Shown here piece after piece: positions 23,576 to 31,930 of a stretch of DNA of 64,000 bases (the first letter of the stretch is position 1; every line of letters begins with the position of its first letter). Location: NCBI GenBank assembly GCA_029237695.1, contig CM055275.1, forward strand, positions 10,986,899-11,050,898, written 5' to 3'. Origin of the DNA: Conchocele bisecta (Eukaryota; Mollusca; Bivalvia; Lucinida; Thyasiridae). Below the pieces are notes generated by a model that was not told where the DNA came from, ran no database searches, and was given only the letters and a program-made list of their open reading frames with translations. Made by a program: the position numbers and the translations under genes.

Positions 23576-23644
23576 CGGTCTATATATATATATTTATAAA
23601 ATGAAAGTTTTAAAATAATTATAAAATTAATTAATTTAAAATCT
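23576..23644 (-). promoter_or_regulatory. AT-rich intergenic promoter candidate
   Basis: On the minus strand it contains TTAATTAATTTTATAATT (23634-23617), identical over 18 bp to 25690-25673, and then ATTTTATAAAT (23602-23592), which also lies immediately before the ATG at 27658. It precedes the 116-aa gene. A promoter role is inferred from position and recurrence. Confidence 0.45.
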
Positions 23645-24067
23645 CTATTGAATATAGTAGCTGACGATACCCGTCGCAAACATTCCCACGACGATGAACG
23701 CGATCTCGCGGTCTTTTTGGGCCTCTGACGGTACATAGAAATATGAAAGTTAGGGCTCGCGATCCAGCGGCGCGAGACTTCTCTGCGGATATGCCAGCGC
23801 GTACTCGCGGTTGGCATCTTCAACGTTCTGGAAAGTTTGCGCGGCGTGATTCTCACGGCGAAGCTCTTCGTTGACCCAATCCAGATGGGCTGTTCGTTTT
23901 TTAGACCATGCTGCGTCTGCGCTCTTGAGTTGTTCTTCAGCTAAATCGTGACGCTTGAGCTCCTCATCCGCGTCCGATTTTCCTATTTTCGAGAATATAA
24001 AGTTGCTACCGCTGAACGCCAATGCGCTCACGACTGCACCACCTACTATTATTCCGATCGAAGCCAT
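23645..24067 (-). pseudogene. Conserved Polinton membrane/coiled-coil protein, nonsense codon near the C-terminus
   Basis: Residues 1-27 form a Gly/Ala-rich hydrophobic segment (MASIGIIVGGAVVSALAFSG, then SNFIFSK). A charged coiled-coil-like middle follows (DEELKRHDLAEEQLK, WVNEELRREN). After codon 105 a TAA (23750-23752) interrupts, but the frame continues downstream with FYVPSEAQKDREIAF and a second hydrophobic segment ending at the stop at 23645. This layout of two membrane segments around a helical middle recurs in animal Polintons, probably as a virion or assembly protein; that role is inference. The single nonsense codon is the only lesion I see. It begins 1 bp after the stop of the preceding small gene. 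Confidence 0.7.
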
Positions 24068-24068
24068 T

Positions 24069-24302
24069 TTATTTCCATATATTAACGGGTAGAATTCCGG
24101 CTTTAATTAGATAATCTCGGGTTCAAACTGCGACCGCTACATCCAAGGTCACGAGCCCTACGTCTCTCACAGTAAAGTCCAATTTGGGAGCGGACCCTTC
24201 TAATACCGAATTTCCTAGTCGAGCATACCCGATACTGAAACCTGATATCACCACGGCGTGATAAAGTGCATTCACTATCATTTTACCATCTTTTTCAGCC
24301 AT
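24069..24302 (-). pseudogene. Small conserved Polinton protein (77 codons), one nonsense codon
   Basis: A short gene between the two membrane-protein genes. From the ATG at 24300-24302 it reads 59 codons with ALYHAVVISGFSIGYARLGN near the N-terminus and KLDFTVRDVGLVTLDVAV after it. Codon 60 is TGA (24123-24125). The frame then continues with TRDYLIKAGILP to a TAA at 24069-24071. Spacing to both neighbours is only 1-2 bp, so it fits the block like an operon-style polycistron. I recognise the pattern as a small companion protein of Polintons, with weakly hydrophobic segments; function unknown. Confidence 0.65.
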
Positions 24303-24304
24303 AA

Positions 24305-24736
24305 TTATTGCATATAAAAGGGATCGCGATCAATGTTTAAATGGGGTGCATCCAATTGCGATTGGTGTTTCGTAACTGTTTTTGGATGAATTGATGGGGG
24401 TTGTTTTTTCGATAAGGATTGGTGTAATTTCCACACACACAGGGCACCAACAACCGCCAGACCACCACCACCAACAACCCAAATCCAATCTCGATTGGGT
24501 GTTGAGTGCGTTTCCAATTCGTGAATTTGGGTTGTTGTTGAACTCGAACCCGATTGCTCTTTTTTCAGAGGTTTTTTTGTCTCTGTCCCAGATTGCAACC
24601 CCAATCTCGATTGGAGTTTGGCCTCTCGAAGCTCGGCGAGTATTTTATATTGTCTAACTTTTCGGGTGGCAGCTGCCGCCCGCCCACCTGCCTCTCTTTT
24701 TGGGTTTTTATGTCGTGTAATCGGGTTCAACTCCAA
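24305..24736 (-). pseudogene. Conserved Polinton single-pass membrane protein, start codon lost
   Basis: The frame is open from about 24786 to the stop at 24305, but no ATG opens it; 24736 is only a TTG. Near the N-terminus comes a basic segment (KNPKREAGGRAAAATRKVRQ) followed by an Ala/Lys/Glu helix (ILAELREAKLQSR), then a Ser/Thr-rich linker. A transmembrane stretch WVVGGGGLAVVGALCVW sits near residues 86-102, with a short basic tail. This order is common for small Polinton proteins of unknown role. The coding sequence carries several CCAAT..ATTGG palindromes, one of which encodes NRDW just before the membrane segment. It starts about 30 bp after the preceding gene ends. Confidence 0.6.
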
Positions 24737-24838
24737 TTTCGATTGGGTTGAGTGCTCCGTTGGAGGATCAATCGGAGGTTAAAGCGCTGCAATCGGGTTC
24801 AACCCCAACCCTGTTGGAGTTGGTGCAATCTGGGATTG
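24352..24838. repeat. Cluster of CCAAT(N)ATTGG palindromes
   Basis: Six inverted repeats of one type in under 500 bp: 24352-24365, 24485-24498, 24514-24530 (imperfect), 24602-24615, 24733-24746 and 24826-24838 (CAATC-TGG-GATTG). Further members of the same type lie at 27766, 29157, 29236, 31268 and 34531. They occur inside coding sequence, mostly in linker regions. Confidence 0.8.
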
Positions 24839-25568
24839 CTGTTCCGTCACTCTCGCAGGTGTGTCTTGTGTCATCATTTTCTGGGCTTATAGTTAGTGGG
24901 CATATATGTCCAAATTGACAGTATTTTCCCGTGGTCAACGCGGTTGTCAGTGTAGCTAAGTAAATTCCAAACTTGTGATAAATTGATCAGCAGGCTGTTC
25001 TAAGAGTGTGTCCTATAAAAGGGTCAGTCTCTAGATCGCGAATCAATCCCGCGGTGTTTGGTATAGGGAGAAGTATACTAACGGCAGTTGCGTACAAATG
25101 AATTGCCGCTGATCCAAGAGTTTTTGTCATCTCCGCACCTAACCTAGATTCGTATCGCGCATACATTTTATCAATCTCGACATCTGACATCTTATCCACC
25201 TGACAAACTGATAGACGCCTACCGAGATAATGCTCCGACTGTCCCCCAGCAACCAGCGCAGCCAGCCGCTCGCGTCGCGCCGCGTTTTCATTCGTATCGG
25301 CAGGTGTTCCATCTGTCGGAGTTGATGTTTCATTATCTTTCATGAAAGATACCTTGTCGGCAGTCGGAGTTGAGGTTTCTTCCATTAGCTGATTGAGAAG
25401 TTCGTCGCAGTTCATTATTGCTAATTTTCTTTTAGCTATTCTTACAAGTCTCATAACTTTAACATATTGCCAAGCACACCACCAGATACTTATGATCACC
25501 GTTATGCTCGCAACAAATCTCGCAGCGGAGCAACAAATTCTTAACAATTGCTCAGCATTGTTCAGCAT
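24768..25568 (-). pseudogene. Conserved Polinton membrane protein, nonsense codon after codon 193
   Basis: From ATG 25568 an N-terminal hydrophobic segment (FVASITVIISIWWCAWQYV, about residues 18-36) is followed by a basic stretch, a Thr/Ser/Pro-rich linker with two ETSTPT repeats, and a conserved-looking domain (LGRRLSVCQVDKMSDVEIDK, RYESRLGAEMTKTLG). The TGA at 24985-24987 interrupts after TLRTAC, but the frame continues for about 72 codons with KFGIYLATLTTALTTG to a stop at 24768-24770. The combination LGR..., MSD.E.DK.YARYE, RLGAEMTKTLG is, by recognition, a widespread Polinton protein of unknown function. An upstream in-frame stop supports the chosen ATG. The gene is preceded by a micro-repeat tract rich in ATGCTGAACA-like units. 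Confidence 0.7.
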
Positions 25569-25660
25569 TTTCTCAGCATTGTTAAGTATTTGTTAAGCAT
25601 TGTTAAGCATTGTTCAACATCGTTAAGCAATTGCTCAGCATTTATTCAGCATTTTCTAAT
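25561..25660. repeat. Micro-repeat tract of AGCATTGTTAAGCATT type
   Basis: About nine variants of TTGTT(A/C)AGCATT (minus strand AATGCTKAACAA) follow one another around the start codon of the preceding gene. On the transcript strand this places several ATGs, each followed by early stops, directly before the chosen ATG at 25568. Confidence 0.7.
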
Positions 25661-25670
25661 TAATTTTAAG

Positions 25671-25690
25671 AAAATTATAAAATTAATTAA
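25671..25690 (-). promoter_or_regulatory. AT-rich intergenic motif shared with 23617-23634
   Basis: Minus strand reads TTAATTAATTTTATAATT and continues TT. It overlaps the last codons of the packaging ATPase and lies about 100 bp before the ATG at 25568, so it may be a promoter for that gene or a 3' end signal for the ATPase. Confidence 0.4.
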
Positions 25691-26324
25691 TAACTTTATA
25701 AGCAGTTGGTTGATCAGTCTTTAGCAGAAGCTTGGCGTGCTTAGTTTCCGAAAGCATCTGTCGAACCTCCAGGCACTCCAGGCGCGTTGGGATAACGTCG
25801 TTCTCTCGAAGACAGTCATCGAATGAGTCTCGGTCCTTGCAGTGAAAGAGGGCGACCCATTTCGTTTGCTCGCGCAGATCCTTGACGACGGCGTTGTACA
25901 TTTGAGTGGATATCCATACGCTTTGCCTCGCATGGCGGCCAGAAAATGCGAGCTCGGAGAGCATGTCCTTCTTTTTGGTCATCGCCGCCTTGGCCGAGCA
26001 ATCGTCAATCACATATAGGGTGGGTTCGCCCTAGAATATTTGATAGAAGACACGCAGCCAATCGTGAAGCCTGTCGCCGGGGTCAATAACGTATACCTCA
26101 GAGTCAGCCCAGATCCACTGGCGCCGCTGATCAGTATCATTGTGCCTCAAAGTGGGACACATGATCACAATGTGTCGAAAGGCATCGCGGTAGGAGCCCT
26201 CTAGCAAGTCTAGGATGAAAACAGTTTGTCCACATCCTGTCTGCCCACATATTATGGCAGAGTGGGCATCTCCAATCGTGAATTGGTATTGATATTTAGT
26301 ATAAAGCTGAGACGTATCGGCCAT
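25683..26324 (-). pseudogene. Packaging ATPase (FtsK/HerA type), nonsense codon and altered Walker A
   Basis: This is the genome-packaging motor ATPase of Polintons, about 213 codons, near the family's usual size. The P-loop is at residues 27-34 and reads GQTGCGQT; the Lys normally found at position 33 is Gln (codon CAA, 26226-26228). The Walker B region is TLYVIDDCSA (about residues 103-112). It continues with LAFSGRHARQSVWIST and LREQTKWVALFHCKDRDSF, which I recognise as characteristic of the Polinton enzyme. TAG at 26031-26033 (codon 98) interrupts between Walker A and B. The ATG at 26324 overlaps the end of the capsid gene by 29 bp. Both lesions would abolish function. Confidence 0.88.
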
Positions 26325-27595
26325 CTTCGATGTTGAGTTGTGCGTCTGTAATTATATATAAGTACACGTTCAATGCGCCATTTCCATCCGCCTCTTTGGT
26401 TATTTGGATCGTCACACCCTCGCTAGCGTTCTCAACTTGGCGCCCGCTACCGTGCATTTGGTCGTCGTCGCTGACTCGCATGTCTAGCCATAACGCGTAC
26501 TTGGTAGTCAGGAACTCCGTGAGGGAGACGGACGGACGAGAGCTGTAGGTCTTTGGCAACCGCAGCAACCTCCGGGGAGCGCTTAGAGCCGGAAGCAAAC
26601 TGCTTTCTGACTTCGTCCCACTGCTGGTGTGCGCGAAGGCCCGCGCTGTAGAGTTGATTGGGAACTCCCTCGATCGTCACCTCTACCTTTGTGATTTTGG
26701 GGTTATAGAATGTGTTGGTTTTTCTAGCCCCGAGCGCGAACCTAGCCTCCTCGAACAACATCAGTATACCTTTCATCGAGCGGGCGGTTACGTTGACGTT
26801 AATATTCCACAATGTGTCGCTTTTGTCTTTCGTCATCTTGCGGTGGCGAAGAACTCGGTCGTAAAGTATGGCAACACGCCCGGCATACTGGGATCTGATC
26901 AATCGCGCGAGTTCTGGCATCGTGACCATGTCGTACTCCAGCGAAATATTGTCGATCATATACGTCGATGTCATGTCGGTGGCTATGATAACTCGGCTGT
27001 AGTCGTTGAACGTTAGTTCGTATTCGAGGCGGTCAGCCAAAGCACTCTGATAGTAGGGCATGTGGCTCTCCAGCAACTCAAAGTCGAGCGGGATGTAGAA
27101 GCGGTTGCCGTAAGCGGCCGCGATCGCGTTGTCACTCGCGACGTTATCTACCTTGTTACCAGCCCCGATTCTAAGTCTGTTTACGTTCCTATTTTTGCTG
27201 GTGTCAATACCTTGATATATCGCATTTTCGCACTCTTGCGCCGTCTTCCACAGGTCCTGGTAGCAATGGTAGACGTCGCTGTCATCGATCGACATCACCT
27301 CATTACCAGAAATATTTATCATGGTCTTCTTGACGATGGCGCGACCCATGTTCTGAACGACGGTTCGGTCCGAGTCCGTCGATGTAAGCGAAATAGTGAA
27401 AGCGAGGCGAACAGTCCCCGGCACAATGACGTCGCTAGCTCCGAGGTTGGGGAAGCGGACTAAGAGCTGCTGGTTCTGGTCAATCGTCGATGGGTTGTTC
27501 GTAATAACGACACTCTGTCTCACACCTTTTGCCCCTAGGGGCTCACGCAGTCTGCGGTATGGATTGAGTTTGCGACCGTATTGACTCGAAGACAT
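26296..27595 (-). pseudogene. Major capsid protein (hexon-like), one frameshift
   Basis: The double-jelly-roll major capsid protein of Polintons, about 430 codons. The first 350 or so codons are open from ATG 27595: KLNPYRRLREPLGAKG at the N-terminus, VRFPNLGASDVIVPGT, a SIDDSDVYHCYQDLWKTA segment, YGNRFYIPLDFELLESHMP, then GRVAILYDRVLRHRK and TVEGVPNQLYSAG-like sequence (here TIEGVPNQLYSAG). After KDLQLSS the frame shifts within a repeated GTCC tract (26527-26537); the remaining codons, in the other frame, include SLTEFLTTKYALWLDMR and AQLNIEDGRYVSALY, ending at 26296. A 4-base GTCC micro-duplication would explain the break. It is the least damaged large gene and diverges from the 27658 gene across 62 bp. 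Confidence 0.92.
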
Positions 27596-27657
27596 AATTT
27601 AGTTACTCTATTAAACCCGTATGGTTTTGTCTTTAATACATTATTAATTTTATAAAT
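27596..27657. promoter_or_regulatory. 62-bp divergent intergenic region
   Basis: Separates the capsid gene (-) from the coiled-coil gene (+). The TTAATTTTATAAAT at 27644-27657 directly abuts the ATG at 27658 and resembles the AT motifs at 23592-23634 and 25671-25690. A bidirectional promoter is likely, but this is inferred from position. Confidence 0.45.
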
Positions 27658-29080
27658 ATGGATGATTACGATATTGACATGGACGAAATAGGCAAAGACG
27701 ATTACCTCGATGATGAGGATGACTTCGAGCATTCACTCACGACACCCACCATAGAGACTCCAGTTCCAATTCGTGAATTGGGGGAAATAGGTGGCGCTAC
27801 CAGCAGCGTTGGTCAAAGTCGAAAATTACTCGAGGGAGCTATAATCGACTACTACAACAATTTGACAGAAAAAGGTCTTGTCCCATCTGTCGGTCGCGAC
27901 TACTCCAAGTTCGAATTGGATCTGAATGGTAGGTTGCGACTAAAAGCATCAAATATCCAGATCGTCAACATGAGGACCGGAAAACCCCTATCGCTGAACA
28001 CCATTGCTGGAAAACCGGGCGGTGGCCAACTCTTAAGGAACGAACTAGGATTGGTAGATTGGAAGAAGGGTAAACCAATTATGCCGGCCCGCGCTGTAGA
28101 GGCCCTAAATTCTACCGACGAAACGATGGCGAAGACGGCCACCGCGATAGAAACGGTCGATCTCAGCGAGATCCCTCGTGTCGCCACCGACGCTATTCAC
28201 ACGGTGGAGACCACGTTCAACGAAATAGACGGAATACTCAACCTGTCTAACGATGACCCACCGTTACCTCTTCGCGAACTCCGGGGACTCGATAAGGCTC
28301 TGCAAACGGTCCGGGGCGAAATGGTCCTTAACCTCTCCAAACTCACGGCGCTGGATGAACATATCACGCTAGAAGAAAGAAAACTTGGGGAAGCCCGTGA
28401 CGATAGAGAATCTACCGAGCAGATCACCGAACGCCTGCGGTCGTTGCGGGACGAAAGAGCAGCTCGCTTGGAGGCTGCATCGGCTTGCCGTGAGGCTCTC
28501 CGCACCAAAATAAGTCGGATCCGTGAAACAATCTCGAGGGTACTGCACGAGGAGACGACACTCGGTGAGCGTCTTCGCACTCTGTTCAGAGAGCAGGGTG
28601 TCACGATAGCAAGCATCCTCGCAGCTATCGGCATGACTATATCAACCATAGTTCTATTTTTCACTGGCGGTGCGACGCCAACACCTGCGCCATCACCCGC
28701 ACCAGCACCCGCACCAGCACCCGCTCCAGCACCCACACCAGCATCCGCTCCATCACCCACACCAGCACCCTCTCCATCACCCACTCCAGCACCCGCACCA
28801 GCACCCGCTCCAGCACCCGCACCAGCACCCGCACCATCCGATGGAACCAAGGAGTGGGTAAAAAAAACAACTAAAAGCCCTCGCCAGTCTCCTGGCTAAA
28901 TTGGCCGGAAAGGCTGCTGCCACACTACCTGGGCTGATCGGGAGTGTAGTCTCCTACTTGTTATCTATATTATCAAAAACGGCCGGATGGCTCACCAATA
29001 ATGCTTGGGCTTTAATCGTGGCGATCGCCGGTCTCCTACTTTTAGCCTCCCGAGAGTTCCTAAATCCAAAGCGCAAATAG
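27658..29080 (+). pseudogene. Large coiled-coil, membrane-anchored Polinton protein, one frameshift
   Basis: An acidic N-terminus (MDDYDIDMDEIGKDD) leads to a conserved-looking block (LVPSVGRDYSKFELDLNGRL, KPLSLNTIAGKPGGGQLLRN), then a long helical region with heptad-like spacing (about residues 220-320). A hydrophobic segment VTIASILAAIGMTISTIVLF follows, then a linker of about 55 residues made almost only of Pro and Ala with some Ser/Thr (28671-28838). After KEWVKK, a run of eight A (28860-28867) shifts the frame by one base. The remaining codons in the other frame encode an Ala/Leu-rich segment and another membrane segment, ending KRK at the stop 29078-29080. It is probably a virion structural protein; function not proven. 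Its 3' end overlaps the tail of the minor capsid gene by 21 bp. Confidence 0.75.
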
Positions 29081-30543
29081 TCTGAACGCCACGAGGGCGA
29101 CGACGAGCCCTAATTTCTCCTCTTCTTGGGTTGTGACACTAGTTCCCCCCAATTCATTCAATCGCGATTGAATTGGAGGTGGAACAACAGCGGAACTCGG
29201 TGGAACACTGGGTTCAAATGAACTTGATGGGGTGGCCAATTCTTGAATTGGGGGTGGTGGGGTGGGTGCTTGCGGTTTTATGAAATCTTTTTCAAAATTA
29301 TTTGAATTTCCACAGTTGAACCCGACCGTCTTGGGGGGGAGTTTGATGATACCAGTTTTCACGTTCCCGTTGTGGCCGATTTTTTGATTGGCGGTGGCGA
29401 CTACGATCTGATTATTGTAACCGTCAACCGGGTCGTCTCGTTGTATCATATTGCTCGGCGCCATATAAAGACCTATTCCAAATGCGTAGTCTACTGGGGT
29501 GCGGGCAGTCTGCAAAACGTTTTGATAATTCTGGATCGCCTTCTGGAGGTCCACCTTAGCTCAGATGGCTTCTACGACAAGTGCCAAGAACTGTTTTTGC
29601 GCGTCAAATGCCGTTCCCGTGCCCAGTATAGCACTGCGCGTTTGCTTCTGTGAGGCGAGGATGGCCCAGACGTATATGCGAATGGAGTCGTTGAGGCGAA
29701 TAACCCGCCCTGCATAAATCCAGTGCTTTTATGTAACATAAATGTGGTCCACGCATTTCGCATCTGTGGAGTATCAACCAGGTCTAGGTATTCCACGTGG
29801 GCTACTTTAGTAGGTAGCCAATGACAATAACCGTCTTTACACGCAAGCCCTCCAAGCACTTCATCACCGAACGTCATCTTATTCAACTTATAATTATATT
29901 TAGTCCATGTTGCCATTTTTCTAACTGGTGGTGGGGTAGCTCCGCGAGCACTCCACAACCCCGAGAAATATGCGGGGACTTTATTAAGATGCCCACCACT
30001 AACTAAGCCTTTAAGGTGAACTAACCCTAAACTGTTGGTTGGGGTGTATACTTTCTGTCTCCAGTCCGCGTCTTTTGGCACCCCAAATTCGTTACACAAT
30101 CTTTCGAACGCCTTACGGTCGTATGTGCTGGAAATGTGATCCCAGCCGTCGTCTTGAGGTAGTGGAATACCTAGTTCTTTGAGAATCCTCCTAATAGTAT
30201 AATACACATGAAAGTTGTAGACATTTCGGAGCATGACATTCTTGGATGTCAGATGGTCTTTATGCGAAACTCCACATCCGGCTGTTGCGCACCATACAGC
30301 GAAATTTAGCTGGTTCTGCCAGAAGTTCATATGAGAAATATCCCATCTTAATATTACATCTTGACTAGTAGTCTTTGGAACTACATATTTCTCAAACGTG
30401 TTAGGGAAATTGGTGGTAAAGCCACTGCCCGGTCTAACCGTTACAGTTAGTTGTACAAGTGGATTAACAACATCTTTTTGCGTGTATTTACCTCCGACCG
30501 CGTACTTTGCATTATAATTAAAGCTAAATGCTTTGGTATCCAT
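29060..30543 (-). pseudogene. Minor capsid (penton-like) protein, frameshift and nonsense codon
   Basis: From ATG 30543 the frame is open for about 285 codons of recognisable sequence: MDTKAFSFNYNAKYAVGGKY, PLVQLTVTVRPGSGFTTNFP, then VILRWDISHMNFWQNQLNFA and FHVYYTIRRILKELG. Near 29690 a frameshift occurs after FMQGG; downstream in a second frame are YVWAILASQKQTRSAILGTG and AFDAQKQFLALVVEAI. A TGA at 29561-29563 interrupts, and the rest reads to 29060: VDLQKAIQNYQNVLQTARTP, GIGLYMAPSNMI, a Pro-rich linker and a C-terminal hydrophobic segment. I recognise this as the conserved Polinton protein usually assigned as penton-like minor capsid; that assignment is less certain than the hexon. The Pro-rich linker holds two palindromes of the CCAAT..ATTGG family. 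Confidence 0.75.
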
Positions 30544-30560
30544 TGAAATATATTATTATT

Positions 30561-31196
30561 ATGTTTGCTACTATCACTAATGTTCAAAAAGAGAGTTGTG
30601 AACTTCAAAAGTCAATCGACAACTGCTACGGAAAACGCCGGGTAGGCCTCAGATCAATCACGTTCACGGTTGGGTGGCAGAATGTGGGGAAGAGTGAAGG
30701 GTTTTACTATGTGAAGGATGCACAACAAGTAGGGGTAAAGCTGCCTCCCGGACTGTGGAATTTTAGACAGCTCAAAGATTTTGTCACCTCAGAGCTTGAC
30801 GGTAGAGTCAACCTCACAATCTCGAAGGCTACCGGGCTCACAACAATGACCATCGGTCCAGATAGTAATGTAGTGGTCTCCCCGGCGTTGGGTATTCGAC
30901 TCGGTTTTAAAGAGACATACTCCGCGAATAAAGGAGTGTTTGTCTCGGGTGAGTACGTCGGTGATAACCCGATGGACTTCGCCTTCACGAAAACTCTCAG
31001 GGTGCACTTGGATCGGGTAAACACATCGTACAACATGGTAGACGGATCCCCCAGCACATTACTGAAAACCGTGCAAGCCAGCGACTGCTTCTTTGGGGAG
31101 ACGCTGACCTTAGAATTCCCACACCCCGAGATGAAAATTTTGGAAACGGGGCACATCCACGAATTTACGGTCTCTATTCTTGATGATAGTGATTGA
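30561..31196 (+). CDS. Conserved Polinton structural-type protein (about 211 aa)
   Basis: The ATG at 30561 (MFATITNVQKES) is preferred over the in-frame upstream ATG at 30528, which lies within the start of the divergent capsid gene. Sequence features: RRVGLRSITFTVGWQNVGKS, KLPPGLWNFRQLKDFVTSEL, GFKETYSANKGVFVSGEY, and MVDGSPSTLL followed by DCFFGETLTLEFPHPEMKI. No signal or membrane segment; it looks beta-rich. By pattern it is a frequent companion of Polinton capsid genes, possibly a virion protein. There is no internal lesion, but the C-terminus (ILDDSD) may be cut short, since the same frame carries TGA and TAG codons close together there and then stays open for a few codons. Confidence 0.6.
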   Translation: MFATITNVQKESCELQKSIDNCYGKRRVGLRSITFTVGWQNVGKSEGFYYVKDAQQVGVKLPPGLWNFRQLKDFVTSELDGRVNLTISKATGLTTMTIGPDSNVVVSPALGIRLGFKETYSANKGVFVSGEYVGDNPMDFAFTKTLRVHLDRVNTSYNMVDGSPSTLLKTVQASDCFFGETLTLEFPHPEMKILETGHIHEFTVSILDDSD

Positions 31197-31233
31197 GTAT
31201 AGGTGCCCAATATTATAATTTAATTTAATTATT

Positions 31234-31916
31234 ATGAGTATATACGGACCAGGTAATTCTTCCAATTCCAATCGGGATTGGGTGACATATTCAAATAATT
31301 TGGAACCGGCAAAAGGGGGATTCGTACCGACAGAGAGCGACTTTTTAACTACCGAAAAAACCAAGGCCCTGATCAATAAAACTATATCGATAAACTGAAT
31401 TGTGTTCGTAGAGCCGCGAACAAAGCACTTGAGGAAACCTCTGAAAAGATTCGTGATGAGGCCCATACCTCTATCGGGGGGCTTGCAGGATTGTTGACCA
31501 CATCTGTAGAGCAGTTTAAGTTATTGGAAAAAAATAAACGTGTCATCACAGTTTGGGCTGAGAAGCGAGGCCCATTGAATGACGGGCTCTATGAATATTC
31601 GTTCGGCGCCAAAGCGAGTAATAAATATGGGGGATACGCCATGACAGCTTCAGGTACACTTCTCCGAATGGCGGTCTGCTCGGTTAATGCTAATGGTAAA
31701 CCTGTGGGCGCTGTCGTCGAAAATCTTGTAGTGGATGGGGAAGAACGGGGGGTTGGAGCCCATAAACTCGCTGGACGGCCTTCAATGGTGGTTTTGTTCG
31801 CCGGTGATGATCCAATTAGACTTTCCGAAGGTAGTGTTATTAACTTTGTTACGAAAATCGCTGACCCAGCGAGTTCTTCAACTATTGTCTCATTGTTAAT
31901 TGAACTTAATTTGTAA
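31234..31916 (+). pseudogene. Putative fibre-like coiled-coil protein, one frameshift
   Basis: The ATG at 31234 opens a frame with SNSNRDWVTYSNN (encoded over a palindrome at 31268-31281), which breaks near 31380-31395. In another frame a helical stretch (RRAANKALEETSEKIRDEAH) leads to VEQFKLLEKNKRVITVWAEK and a Gly/Ala-rich, probably beta-structured C-terminal domain (GLYEYSFGAKAS, MTASGTLLRMAVCSVN, RPSMVVLFAGDDPIRLSEGS) that ends at 31914-31916. A helical stalk with a beta head fits an attachment fibre, but this is inference from architecture only. The 14-bp gap to the next gene suggests co-expression. Confidence 0.5.
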
Positions 31917-31930
31917 AATACCAATATATC

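Noticed and set aside
26627..27463. Plus-strand frames of about 130 codons within the capsid gene
   Set aside because: Overlap the strongly recognisable capsid gene on the other strand and have no domain of their own.
28197..28850. 217-codon frame antisense to the coiled-coil gene
   Set aside because: It mirrors the Pro-Ala repeat as Gly-Ala repeats; the plus-strand gene has family features and this frame does not.
30528..30560. Upstream start for the 30561 gene
   Set aside because: It would overlap the start of the divergent minor capsid gene and add a segment not like the rest of the protein.
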